Below are positions 1 through 6,131 of a stretch of 64,000 bases of DNA, in pieces. Positions within the stretch are counted from its first letter, which is position 1; every line of letters begins with the position of its first letter. Under the pieces are notes generated by a model. It saw only the letters and a program-made list of their open reading frames with translations. It was not told the origin of the DNA and ran no database searches. The translations under genes and the position numbers were made by a program. Source of the DNA: Fluviibacter phosphoraccumulans (lineage in GTDB: Bacteria > Pseudomonadota > Gammaproteobacteria > Burkholderiales > Rhodocyclaceae); assembly GCF_016110345.1 (NCBI RefSeq), contig NZ_AP019011.1:1426001-1490000 (forward strand), in the 5' to 3' direction.

Positions 1-119
1 TGGATCTCACAGACGAACAGAAACCACGTTTCATCGAGGCGGCAATGGCCGGCAAGCCGCTCCCCAAGGACATCGCTTGGTCGTTTGATGCCCAACGTGA
101 AGAACTTTTAGGAGATTGA
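1..119 (+). CDS. 3' end of an unidentified gene (partial)
   Basis: An open frame enters from the left edge and stops with TGA at 117-119, one base before the next ATG. The visible 38 residues (start DLTDEQKPRF, end REELLGD) are hydrophilic and I do not recognise them. The tight junction with the next gene, which has AGGAG seven bases before its ATG inside this frame, suggests one operon with the small genes that follow. Confidence 0.5.
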   Translation, partial: DLTDEQKPRFIEAAMAGKPLPKDIAWSFDAQREELLGD

Positions 120-650
120 ATGAACGACATAGACCTCTGGACGGGCACGATCAATCTATTCGTCATCTTCGGGGTCGTCATGGCCCTGGCGATCACGATG
201 TTTATGAAACCGAGAAGACAGAAAATTCCAAAAAACGAAGAATGGCTCCACACGCCGGAAATGAAGGCCAAGCTGGAACGCGCTGACGCCTGGATGCGTG
301 ACACCACTCCAAAAGAAACCGACCTGGACGAGTTGGAGCGCCGACTTGAGCAACATCACGGCTCAACTCACATCGTGTTGCATCTTTATCTCGATTTCGA
401 ATTTGTTCCAACCCGTAGCCATCGGCCAATCATGAACATCATCGAGCGCCTCGGTTGGAAGCCCTACGACCTTGGCGGAGACTATGTCTATAGCCGATCG
501 GATTCAACGTTCAGCGACGCGCTGGATCTTTTGCAGGCGATGAAAGCTGGGCTACCGTGGTTTGACAAAGCTCTCCATGCTGCGTGGACCTTAGAGGCCA
601 CCGAGGCGATCGATTTGAAAGAAGCACTGGAGTCTGAAGATGGTGAATGA
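120..650 (+). CDS. Hypothetical membrane-anchored protein, 176 aa
   Basis: A protein of unknown function. It opens with WTGTINLFVIF and one hydrophobic stretch (about residues 8-28) followed by a basic KPRRQK, so a single inner-membrane anchor with a cytoplasmic body is likely. Residues 40-75 are charged and helical in character (TPEMKAKLERADAW); the rest is a mixed domain I cannot assign. The ATG has a clear AGGAG Shine-Dalgarno. Its 3' end overlaps the DUF2442 gene by 11 bases, so the two are probably translationally coupled. The membrane start resembles that of the gene at 1053, which begins DDNFWADTINLLVV. Confidence 0.6.
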   Translation: MNDIDLWTGTINLFVIFGVVMALAITMFMKPRRQKIPKNEEWLHTPEMKAKLERADAWMRDTTPKETDLDELERRLEQHHGSTHIVLHLYLDFEFVPTRSHRPIMNIIERLGWKPYDLGGDYVYSRSDSTFSDALDLLQAMKAGLPWFDKALHAAWTLEATEAIDLKEALESEDGE

Positions 651-1053
651 ACTACTGGACGTGATTCGCGTCGATACCAAGCCCGATTACACGCTGCACC
701 TAACATTTGAGAACGGCGAGCAGCGGGTATTCGACATGACCCCGCTGATGGCTAAGAAGCCGTTTGATCGGTTGCGTGACCCGGAGTGCTTTGCTATGGC
801 GCATATCGACTACGGGACGGTCGTCTGGCCGGGAAACATCGACATCGCGCCCGAAACGCTTTATGACCGATCTGACGCAATTCCTGTCGGTGAATTCAAA
901 TCCTTCGGCCCGGTTGGGCCGAAATATCAGGTCTGCAACCCGCTGCGGAAGATGGGTGACGGCGACTGGATTATAGAGGTAATGCTGATCGAATCCGGCG
1001 AAAAGGCAGAGTACCGCCTCAGCAAGATCCATCAGGATCCGGCGGCAATTTGA
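640..1053 (+). CDS. DUF2442 domain protein
   Basis: The first 80 residues carry the DUF2442 pattern: a conserved beta sheet with LTFENGEQRVFDM, then DYGTVVWPGNIDIAPETLYDR. DUF2442 proteins are small and often sit beside DUF4160 proteins in presumed toxin-antitoxin-like pairs, but no DUF4160 gene is visible here. Residues 85-137 are an unassigned extension. The start ATG lies eight bases after a GGAG. The stop overlaps the next ATG (TGATG), so this belongs to the same operon as both neighbours. The function is unknown; only the family call is firm. Confidence 0.7.
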   Translation: MVNELLDVIRVDTKPDYTLHLTFENGEQRVFDMTPLMAKKPFDRLRDPECFAMAHIDYGTVVWPGNIDIAPETLYDRSDAIPVGEFKSFGPVGPKYQVCNPLRKMGDGDWIIEVMLIESGEKAEYRLSKIHQDPAAI

Positions 1054-1424
1054 TGGGTGACGACAACTTCTGGGCCGACACCATCAATCTGCTGGTGGTC
1101 GGGGCAATCCTGATCATCATGGCTCTCATCATGAGCTTCAACCAAAGGAACAAAAAAATGACTCAATCTGACAAAGCAAAACAGTGGGTTGCCGAGAACG
1201 CGAAGGCGTTTGACTGCTGGAACAAATACGTTGAGAAGAACGGCTTGCCGTTGGCTAGGTTCAACCCCCTGGGGCAGATGCCCGACGAGTCTCCTGCTTA
1301 CGAACAGGACGACGGGCCACTGACTGCACCCGAGATGAACCAGATTCGAGAGCAGGCAGCCCCTATGCTCGGCAAAGGGCCGGTGCTGCGTCGCTGGTCA
1401 TTGCTGGAGGATAGCGATGATTAA
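1053..1424 (+). CDS. Membrane-anchored protein with CcdA-like C-terminal tail
   Basis: The first 30 residues contain one hydrophobic segment (TINLLVVGAILIIMALIM) followed by a basic stretch. After it comes KQWVAENAKAF...NKYVEKNGLPLAR, which matches the toxin-binding tail of CcdA antitoxins, and then about 50 unassigned residues. An internal ATG at 1158, in the same frame, has AAAGGA eight bases upstream and would give a soluble 88-residue tail-only product (MTQSDKAKQW). Both forms may be made. There is no DNA-binding domain and no adjacent CcdB toxin. The tail shares 14 of 26 aligned positions with the CcdA at 46644-46901. The family resemblance is seen in the sequence; an antitoxin function is inference. 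Confidence 0.55.
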   Translation: MGDDNFWADTINLLVVGAILIIMALIMSFNQRNKKMTQSDKAKQWVAENAKAFDCWNKYVEKNGLPLARFNPLGQMPDESPAYEQDDGPLTAPEMNQIREQAAPMLGKGPVLRRWSLLEDSDD

Positions 1425-1608
1425 CCTGATTGTTTTCGCGCTGATGGTGGCGTTCCTCGCGGGTGGTGCGCTCTGGCTGGCCCGAAATACCGAACGCCAT
1501 AACCGTGAGCGCCGCGAGGCACCCAAGAAACGCCAGCAGGAACGGCAGGCCGTGCTACGGCGCAAGCTGAAAATCGGCCGAGAAGCCTCAAAAACGACTG
1601 CATCATAA
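1417..1608 (+). CDS. Small single-pass membrane protein, 63 aa
   Basis: The product starts MINLIVFALMVAFLAGGALWLA, one clear transmembrane helix, then turns strongly basic (ERHNRERREAPKKRQQERQ). A very good GGAGG lies six bases before the ATG, and the gene overlaps the end of the preceding one by eight bases, so it is translated from the same message. I know no family for it. Small basic membrane peptides can be toxins, holin-like or regulatory; nothing here decides between these. Confidence 0.55.
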   Translation: MINLIVFALMVAFLAGGALWLARNTERHNRERREAPKKRQQERQAVLRRKLKIGREASKTTAS

Positions 1609-1631
1609 TCTAATGTTATGTGAGTATCTCA

Positions 1632-1904
1632 ATGAAAAAAGACAATGATCCAATTGATCTAACTCCCCGGGAAACCCGGCAAATCCTTGACCAAATCGAG
1701 AACCCACCCCAGCGCAATGACCGCTTCTCCAAGTTGACGGATAACTATCAGGCACACAACCAGGACGGCTCTGATTCATCCGTGCCTTGGTCGCCGAGCG
1801 ATAAGGCCACGCAGTGGGTCAAGCAGAACCGTGAAGCTATCGAGTCATCGAATACCTACGTAGATAAGCACGTCTTGCCGTTCGAAAAAGTGAGGAAATT
1901 CTGA
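1632..1904 (+). CDS. Antitoxin-tail protein (DUF1778-like plus CcdA-like)
   Basis: The 90-residue product (start chosen at ATG 1632; GTG 1620 is an in-frame alternative) has two blocks. Residues 9-38 read DLTPRETRQILDQIENPPQR and on, like the toxin-neutralising tail of DUF1778/TacA antitoxins, which carry a LENPPxPN motif. Residues 62-90 read DKATQWVKQNREAIESSNTY ... LPFEK, like the CcdA tail. The ribbon-helix-helix DNA-binding part of either family is absent, as is any cognate toxin. The stop overlaps the next ATG (ATGA). A role as an orphan antitoxin is inferred from the motifs only. Confidence 0.55.
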   Translation: MKKDNDPIDLTPRETRQILDQIENPPQRNDRFSKLTDNYQAHNQDGSDSSVPWSPSDKATQWVKQNREAIESSNTYVDKHVLPFEKVRKF

Positions 1905-2059
1905 TGAAGGATCTCGCGACAAAAAGGGACATTGCTTTGACGCGGCAACACTTGGTCGCCAAGTTCAAGGAGTTTGAATGGAGGTTGACGATTAAGATTG
2001 GCCTCATGATGTTCTTTGCCACCTGCCTGATTTTGGCGAAGCTGAAGGCCGCGCTCTGA
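1904..2059 (+). CDS. Small membrane peptide, DUF1640-like tail, 51 aa
   Basis: This short gene starts inside the stop codon of the antitoxin-tail gene (ATGA overlap). The product has a charged amphipathic half (KDLATKRDIALTRQHLVAK) and ends in one hydrophobic anchor, FEWRLTIKIGLMMFFATCLI followed by LAKLKAAL. This C-terminal pattern (LTIKLG-MM-hydrophobic) is that of the membrane anchor of DUF1640/CCDC90-type coiled-coil proteins, here with only a very short coil. The function is unknown. The coupling repeats the order tail protein then membrane peptide seen at 1053-1608. Confidence 0.5.
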   Translation: MKDLATKRDIALTRQHLVAKFKEFEWRLTIKIGLMMFFATCLILAKLKAAL

Positions 2060-2170
2060 TGTTGCCCTAGGTTGCCCAAGGAAATTCCTGATTCTTTTTT
2101 TTAGCTCCGACATATCCCCCTGTGTTTAAGGATCGGGGCCCCGACCTACACGTTTATCAGGAGAAACAAA

Positions 2171-2548
2171 ATGAGCAAGATAGTTGTTGGTAGCAACCTT
2201 GAAGAAGTTATATGTCCGAAATGGGGTGAGCAGCGTCGTTTCGAGGGCTTTAACCTCGGATTCCTTTTGTTCAAAAAGGGCGCCCAGGGCATGTCCTTCG
2301 TAACCGACCAGCTCCACGAGTCACCATTTCTGAAACCGTTCGAAATAGACGAAGATGAGGTGGATCTCGGTACGCTTTCGGAAACGTCAAAAGATGAAGC
2401 CGAGTTCGGCCTGGTCACAGTTGATTCCGAATTTTGGAATCGACTGTTTCCGCACCTGATCGATCATGCGGATAAGAAATCGGCGGACATCCTCCGCACG
2501 GTCTTCTCGTTCGCCGAAGAAAATGATCAGGTGCTGTACCTGTACTAA
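2171..2548 (+). CDS. Hypothetical acidic protein, 125 aa
   Basis: The start ATG is preceded by CAGGAG at good spacing, and the gene ends just before a strong hairpin terminator, so it is a real transcription unit end. The product (MSKIVVGSNLEEVICPKWG...) is acidic in its second half (EIDEDEVDLG, ETSKDEAEFG) and has no membrane segment. I do not recognise a family. It is separated by about 110 bases from the upstream operon, so it may have its own promoter. Its place among plasmid-like genes suggests an accessory function. Confidence 0.55.
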   Translation: MSKIVVGSNLEEVICPKWGEQRRFEGFNLGFLLFKKGAQGMSFVTDQLHESPFLKPFEIDEDEVDLGTLSETSKDEAEFGLVTVDSEFWNRLFPHLIDHADKKSADILRTVFSFAEENDQVLYLY

Positions 2549-2552
2549 ATAC

Positions 2553-2585
2553 AAAACCCCGGAGCTAAGGCTCTGGGGTTTTTCT
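2553..2585 (+). terminator. Intrinsic terminator after the 125-aa gene
   Basis: AACCCCGGAGC pairs with GCTCTGGGGTT around a TAAG loop (one G-T pair) and runs into TTTTTCTTT on the plus strand. It starts a few bases after the stop codon of the gene ending at 2548. Confidence 0.85.
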
Positions 2586-2597
2586 TTGGGAGACCCG

Positions 2598-2756
2598 ATG
2601 CTGATGATTTTGTGGGGTGTTGCGGTAATAGGCACGGCCTGGATTGTGGCCTGGTACTCAGGCACCCAAAACACCTTTGGCGCGGCGATCCTGATGACCA
2701 TAGTGGGTCTTGGGGTGCTGGCAATATATTGGGTGCTTGATCGAACCCAAAAATAA
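2598..2756 (+). CDS. Small two-helix membrane protein, 52 aa
   Basis: The peptide (MLMILWGVAVIGTAWIVAWY...) consists of two hydrophobic helices joined by SGTQNT and ends in DRTQK. TGGGAG lies before the ATG, just after the terminator hairpin, so it would be made by read-through or from a local promoter. No family is recognised. It fits the pattern of several short membrane peptides in this element. Confidence 0.45.
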   Translation: MLMILWGVAVIGTAWIVAWYSGTQNTFGAAILMTIVGLGVLAIYWVLDRTQK

Positions 2757-2979
2757 GCCCTGGCGCAATTAGATCAGGCTTGCCTATGCCTAGATATAGG
2801 CCGGCACGTTGTAATCGTAGCAAGCGCGTTTGCGTATCATTGTCGGGCACCCGGCGACAGCCGGAAGCAGCCTCTTTTGTGCTGTTCTTAGCTGGCTGTC
2901 CGTGCCAGCAAGGTTTTTTATGGTTGTTTAAAAATCCTCTAATAGTGAGCGCATTAGCGCGATTCGTAATTAGATATTT

Positions 2980-2998
2980 ATAGTCTTATTAAGACTAT
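2980..2998. repeat. 19-base perfect palindrome
   Basis: ATAGTCTTA, T, TAAGACTAT form a perfect inverted repeat with 9-base arms in AT-rich DNA next to the iterons. It could be a protein binding site of the origin. Confidence 0.6.
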
Positions 2999-3061
2999 TA
3001 TTGGAGATGCCCGAGACACATGCAACCCATTGTTTTTTATGTGTTTTGCCAAAAAATAGGG

Positions 3062-3213
3062 TGGAAAATTACCTAACCCATCTAATTCAATGCTATCTAT
3101 CTGTTTTATAAGCATTTTGTTGAAATATCGGTGGTGGAAAATTACCTAAGGTGGTGGAAAATTACCTAAGATATGACGGAAAATTACCTAAGCTAGGTGG
3201 AAAATTACCTAAG
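3062..3213 (+). repeat. Iteron array, five copies of TGGAAAATTACCTAAG
   Basis: Copies start at 3062 (last base C), 3135, 3155, 3177 (first base C) and 3198. The last four are spaced 20, 22 and 21 bases apart, about two turns of DNA, which puts the initiator proteins on one face of the helix. The first lies 73 bases away. Such spacing and identity fit Rep-binding iterons and not CRISPR, which needs longer spacers. Confidence 0.85.
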
Positions 3214-3275
3214 GGATAGTCAACTAATAGATGACTATGACTGAACAAGAAGGTGTGTCCACCTTCGATGCTGAC

Positions 3276-4466
3276 TCATCGTTCCCACTCGCGCCGCTTC
3301 AACCAGTTAGAAGGTGCTGGTACCCGCTCCTCCTTCTTGTCGCCGGCCCAATCCACTGATTGTCTTCGTGTCCGGATGGCATCGATTATGATCGCGGCTA
3401 ATGGCTCAAGCTTCATATCGGCCCATAATTTCTTGCAGTAACTTTTCGCATTCTTGCGTCGTGTGGACGGATAGAGCGACCAAAATTTCTCGAACTCCTC
3501 CGAGCCGGGCGCATGGTCAACGATAGGAGACGGCTCTTTTTTAATGCGCAAAATTGGTAGGATCAGATTCGGCCCAGCGATGCATTCATTGATGTCTTTC
3601 TCCGACATATACGACCAGCTGATGTTCACTAAGATATCTAAAACACCCTGCTTGATGTAACTAATGTTGTCCCTTATCTGCCGCCGAGACCGCTCTTTCA
3701 CTGCACCATAAACCAGTTCCTCAAGTCTCTCCCAGGAAATATCAATCGGCGAAAGGAATGAATTGGATAAAAAAGAAGTCCACAGTAATAACAATTGTCG
3801 GCATGGATATTTTTTATAGTTCTCATATAGATTGAGATCGATAGACGTGTACTTTACTAGTCTCGAACCACCTTCTGGAAGCTCCTTGAAGTCGGCGAAC
3901 ATCGCCTGTGCAAAAAACCAGTTTAATTTAACGCGCAAGAGCCCATCGTCTGTCTTCAGCGCCGATTTAAAGATCGAGACAGGCCTGCATCTCTTGATCG
4001 ATCCACCCGTGATCGATACTTTAATGTCCACTCCATTGGAGGCAAACACTAGTTCGTTGAGAGCTTCACGACCCGGCCCATCAGTCGGATCCATGCCGGC
4101 GATCCGTAAAAGCTCGCTGCCAGTCCCCTCCCAAATCGCCGTCTTGTCCTGCATGTTGTCCCAAAGACGGATATCTTCTTTCGCGGCGGCGCGTAGTTTA
4201 GGATCGGCATATTCTTTCTCCAAGAACTCGAAGCAATTTTCTTTTTCAATCGCTTCGTTCGCGTTCGCCAACAACGCCAATAGGATTCGGAGGTGCCGCG
4301 CAGACAGTCCTCGATTAAAGTGCCACGTCAGCTTGAATCGGCCGATCTGGATAGTAGCGAGCCGCTCCTCCGACAACTTTTCACCGCTGAGCAATCGACC
4401 TTCGTCTGCAAATAAAGCCTGAGGCAATCGAACCATTGGTGGGGTGTAATTAGCATAGTGTTTCAT
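3276..4466 (-). CDS. rep: Replication initiator protein, 396 aa
   Basis: The product is a plasmid- or satellite-type initiator. The middle part (about residues 190-290, ending WERLEELVYGAVKERSRRQI) reads like the winged-helix DNA-binding region of plasmid Rep proteins. The C-terminus (FWSLYPSTRRKNAK ... APSNWLKRREWER) matches the tail common to phage replication O-like and related plasmid proteins, where an F-W-x-x-Y-P block is followed by P-x-x-W-L-x-x-x-x-W. It would open the neighbouring iteron origin and recruit host helicase; that role is inferred from the family. Its ATG overlaps the stop of the AlpA-like gene (ATGA), so the two are co-translated. The exact Rep family is not certain. 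Confidence 0.7.
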   Translation of the reverse strand: MKHYANYTPPMVRLPQALFADEGRLLSGEKLSEERLATIQIGRFKLTWHFNRGLSARHLRILLALLANANEAIEKENCFEFLEKEYADPKLRAAAKEDIRLWDNMQDKTAIWEGTGSELLRIAGMDPTDGPGREALNELVFASNGVDIKVSITGGSIKRCRPVSIFKSALKTDDGLLRVKLNWFFAQAMFADFKELPEGGSRLVKYTSIDLNLYENYKKYPCRQLLLLWTSFLSNSFLSPIDISWERLEELVYGAVKERSRRQIRDNISYIKQGVLDILVNISWSYMSEKDINECIAGPNLILPILRIKKEPSPIVDHAPGSEEFEKFWSLYPSTRRKNAKSYCKKLWADMKLEPLAAIIIDAIRTRRQSVDWAGDKKEERVPAPSNWLKRREWER

Positions 4467-4807
4467 GATGCCAATCCTTTCCGTGGACGACCCCGGCCGC
4501 GTCGCGTAGGAGGCTCGTTTTCTAAGGCTGTCTGGCTTGAACCAGGCGGCTGCATGCGACAGCCGCCATCAACCCATTGAATAATATCTATGGTCCTGTA
4601 ACGAACTGCCCGACCTACCTTGACTGGTTCTGGCCAGCCCAATGGTGCCGGGCGCGTCTTATTTGCCCAATGCCGGATTGTTTGCTCGGCGAAACCCGTT
4701 ATCCTTGCAAGCTGCTCTGTGTCTAACAGCAGCGGCAATTGCAAAGGATTGGGAAGTAGATTAGCTTGTTGAACGTTCATTGGTGCACCCGCATCTCGAA
4801 AAATCAC
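4463..4807 (-). CDS. AlpA/excisionase-type regulator with an AT-hook tail
   Basis: Residues 25-80 hold a MerR/AlpA-type helix-turn-helix (LLLDTEQLARITGFAEQTIR ... VKVGRAVRYRTIDIIQWV). AlpA proteins bind DNA and switch excision or replication genes of integrated elements. The C-terminus carries RRGRGRPRKG, an AT-hook core (GRP flanked by basic residues) that would grip AT-rich minor grooves, suited to the AT-rich origin nearby. The start used is GTG 4807 with AGGTGG before it; ATG 4780 is the alternative. It is the first gene of the rep operon and has an inverted repeat upstream. Confidence 0.7.
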   Translation of the reverse strand: MIFRDAGAPMNVQQANLLPNPLQLPLLLDTEQLARITGFAEQTIRHWANKTRPAPLGWPEPVKVGRAVRYRTIDIIQWVDGGCRMQPPGSSQTALENEPPTRRGRGRPRKGLAS

Positions 4808-4837
4808 GCGCCCACCTAAACAAAGATGGACAGACTT

Positions 4838-4859
4838 TTCGGACTCTGAGGTGTCCGAA
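4838..4859. promoter_or_regulatory. Inverted repeat upstream of the alpA-like gene
   Basis: TTCGGAC and GTCCGAA, separated by 8 bases, lie 30-50 bases upstream of the start at 4807. The place fits an operator for self-control of the alpA-rep operon. The 366 bases from 4808 to 5173 hold no gene. Confidence 0.4.
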
Positions 4860-4998
4860 CTCCAACCAATTATACGAAGCCGCCAAGCGGGCGCATTAGA
4901 TTTGTTGGACCTACCTACGGGCGCTGTGACCGAGGTTTTGAACGTATAAGAACTATAACACGGTTTTCCTTATTGGTGCAATAAATTAATTATGCACA

Positions 4999-5060
4999 GG
5001 GACAAATCGGGGACAGATAAGCCGGATACGCCAAGGAAAATCGGGGACAAATCGGGGACA
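4999..5060. repeat. 17-base direct repeat beside the tRNA
   Basis: GGGACAAATCGGGGACA occurs exactly at 4999-5015 and at 5044-5060. It lies between the accessory element and the tRNA-Ser gene, where recombinase arm sites of integrated elements are often found. That role is a guess. Confidence 0.6.
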
Positions 5061-5124
5061 CTCAGCCGCAAAACGGAATTAAAAACTGTCTGAGCGACGC
5101 CATAAAATCGCAGAAGGTTTCGGC

Positions 5125-5163
5125 CAATAAAAAACCCGCAAAGCCTTACGCCGTGCGGGTTTT
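5125..5163 (-). terminator. Intrinsic terminator after tRNA-Ser
   Basis: AAAACCCGCA (5131-5140) pairs with TGCGGGTTTT (5154-5163); read on the minus strand the hairpin runs into TTTTTTATT. It follows the tRNA gene directly. Confidence 0.8.
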
Positions 5164-5173
5164 AGAGGTGTCT

Positions 5174-5264
5174 TGGCGGACAGAGGGGGATTCGAACCCC
5201 CGATAGGCTATTAACCTATACACGCTTTCCAGGCGTGCGACTTAAACCGCTCATCCACCTGTCC
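5174..5264 (-). tRNA. tRNA-Ser(GGA)
   Basis: The minus strand reads GGACAGG at the 5' end and TCTGTCC-G-CCA at the 3' end (7-base acceptor stem with one G-U, CCA encoded). The anticodon loop is CTGGAAA (anticodon GGA), the T arm has GGTTCGAATCC, and a long variable arm typical of class II tRNAs is present. The 3' end points toward the accessory element at 1-5173, as expected where an element has integrated in a tRNA gene. Confidence 0.95.
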
Positions 5265-5310
5265 GAAGCGCGCGATTATAACAGAGCGCAGCCTCTGGAG
5301 CCAGTTCGCC

Positions 5311-6108
5311 TCATACTGACCTGACCGGCCACTCCGCCAGAAACTCCTGCCAGTGGGCACCCGGGGTTTCCTGCAGCGTTGTGCGGATCAATGCTTCTTC
5401 GGCATCGGCCTGTTCGCGCGAGAGCTCTCCACGCATCAGGCGAAAGCGGTTATAAACCAGATAGGTGTTCACCACATCGGTTTCGCAGTAATCACGGATT
5501 TTGGCATACTCACCCTTTTGCCAGGTGGGCCAGACCAAGTTACCGGCCATGCCAACTTTACCGGGGAAGCCCATGAGTTTGGCCATGGCATCAAGTGGTG
5601 CACTGGCGCGCGCCTGGAATAACGCTAGCAGATCCATCAGATCGGTATGGCGCGAATGGTAACGACTGACATAGTTGTTCCATTTGAACTCGCGCGAATC
5701 AGAAAAATCACCTTCGCCCTGATCCCAGTAGCGCGGGGCACTTATGCCATTCATCAGCCCACGGTAATGCAGCACGGGCAGATCAAAGCCACCGCCGTTC
5801 CAGGACACGAGTACTGGCGTCAAGCGTTCCAGGCCATCAAAGAAACGCTGGATGATGGCGCCTTCTTCCAGTTCGGGGGCTGCCAGTGAAAAGACTTTGA
5901 AACCGGCATCGCTACGGAAAGCACAGGAGATGGTGACCACTTTATGCAGATAATGCGGCAGAAACTCATTACCGCTCTGCGCCCGACGCTGCTGAAAAGC
6001 CAACTCGGCGACTTCGTCATCAGAAAGCGCTTCTGGCAAATCATTGAGATTACGCAGCCCCGCAACATCCGGAATCGTTTCGATGTCAAAGACCAGTATA
6101 GGAACCAT
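5311..6108 (-). CDS. Predicted 3'-5' exonuclease, PolB-like
   Basis: The 265-residue product is a DEDD-type exonuclease domain on its own (family related to the exonuclease domain of DNA polymerase B). The motifs are VFDIETIPD at residues 5-13 (Exo I, D and E), WNGGGFDLPVLHYR near 104 (Exo II) and YCETDVVNTYLVY near 208 (Exo III). These acidic residues bind two metal ions for phosphodiester cleavage. The natural substrate is not known. The gene starts 23 bases after cysM ends on the same strand, so it is probably the last gene of the cysM-hldD unit. Confidence 0.85.
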   Translation of the reverse strand: MVPILVFDIETIPDVAGLRNLNDLPEALSDDEVAELAFQQRRAQSGNEFLPHYLHKVVTISCAFRSDAGFKVFSLAAPELEEGAIIQRFFDGLERLTPVLVSWNGGGFDLPVLHYRGLMNGISAPRYWDQGEGDFSDSREFKWNNYVSRYHSRHTDLMDLLALFQARASAPLDAMAKLMGFPGKVGMAGNLVWPTWQKGEYAKIRDYCETDVVNTYLVYNRFRLMRGELSREQADAEEALIRTTLQETPGAHWQEFLAEWPVRSV

Positions 6109-6131
6109 GGGGCTGCTTTCAGCGGGTGCGT

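Larger units (their letters stand above)
2930..3230. other. Candidate replication origin (oriV)
   Basis: The 519 bases between 2757 and 3275 hold no convincing gene. This AT-rich part contains a 19-base palindrome (2980-2998) and five iterons (3062-3213), three junctions of which are spaced at about two helical turns. It lies beside the 3' end of a replication initiator gene. That combination is typical of iteron-controlled replicons. Whether it still replicates autonomously is not visible. Confidence 0.6.

Noticed and set aside
2780..2983. A 67-codon plus-strand frame
   Set aside because: No ribosome site, odd composition, and it lies in the intergenic region next to the origin.
3062..3213. 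Possible CRISPR array
   Set aside because: The repeats are 16 bases with 4-6 base gaps and no cas genes; they are iterons.
3253..4422. Plus-strand frames opposite rep
   Set aside because: The minus-strand rep gene explains the open frames.
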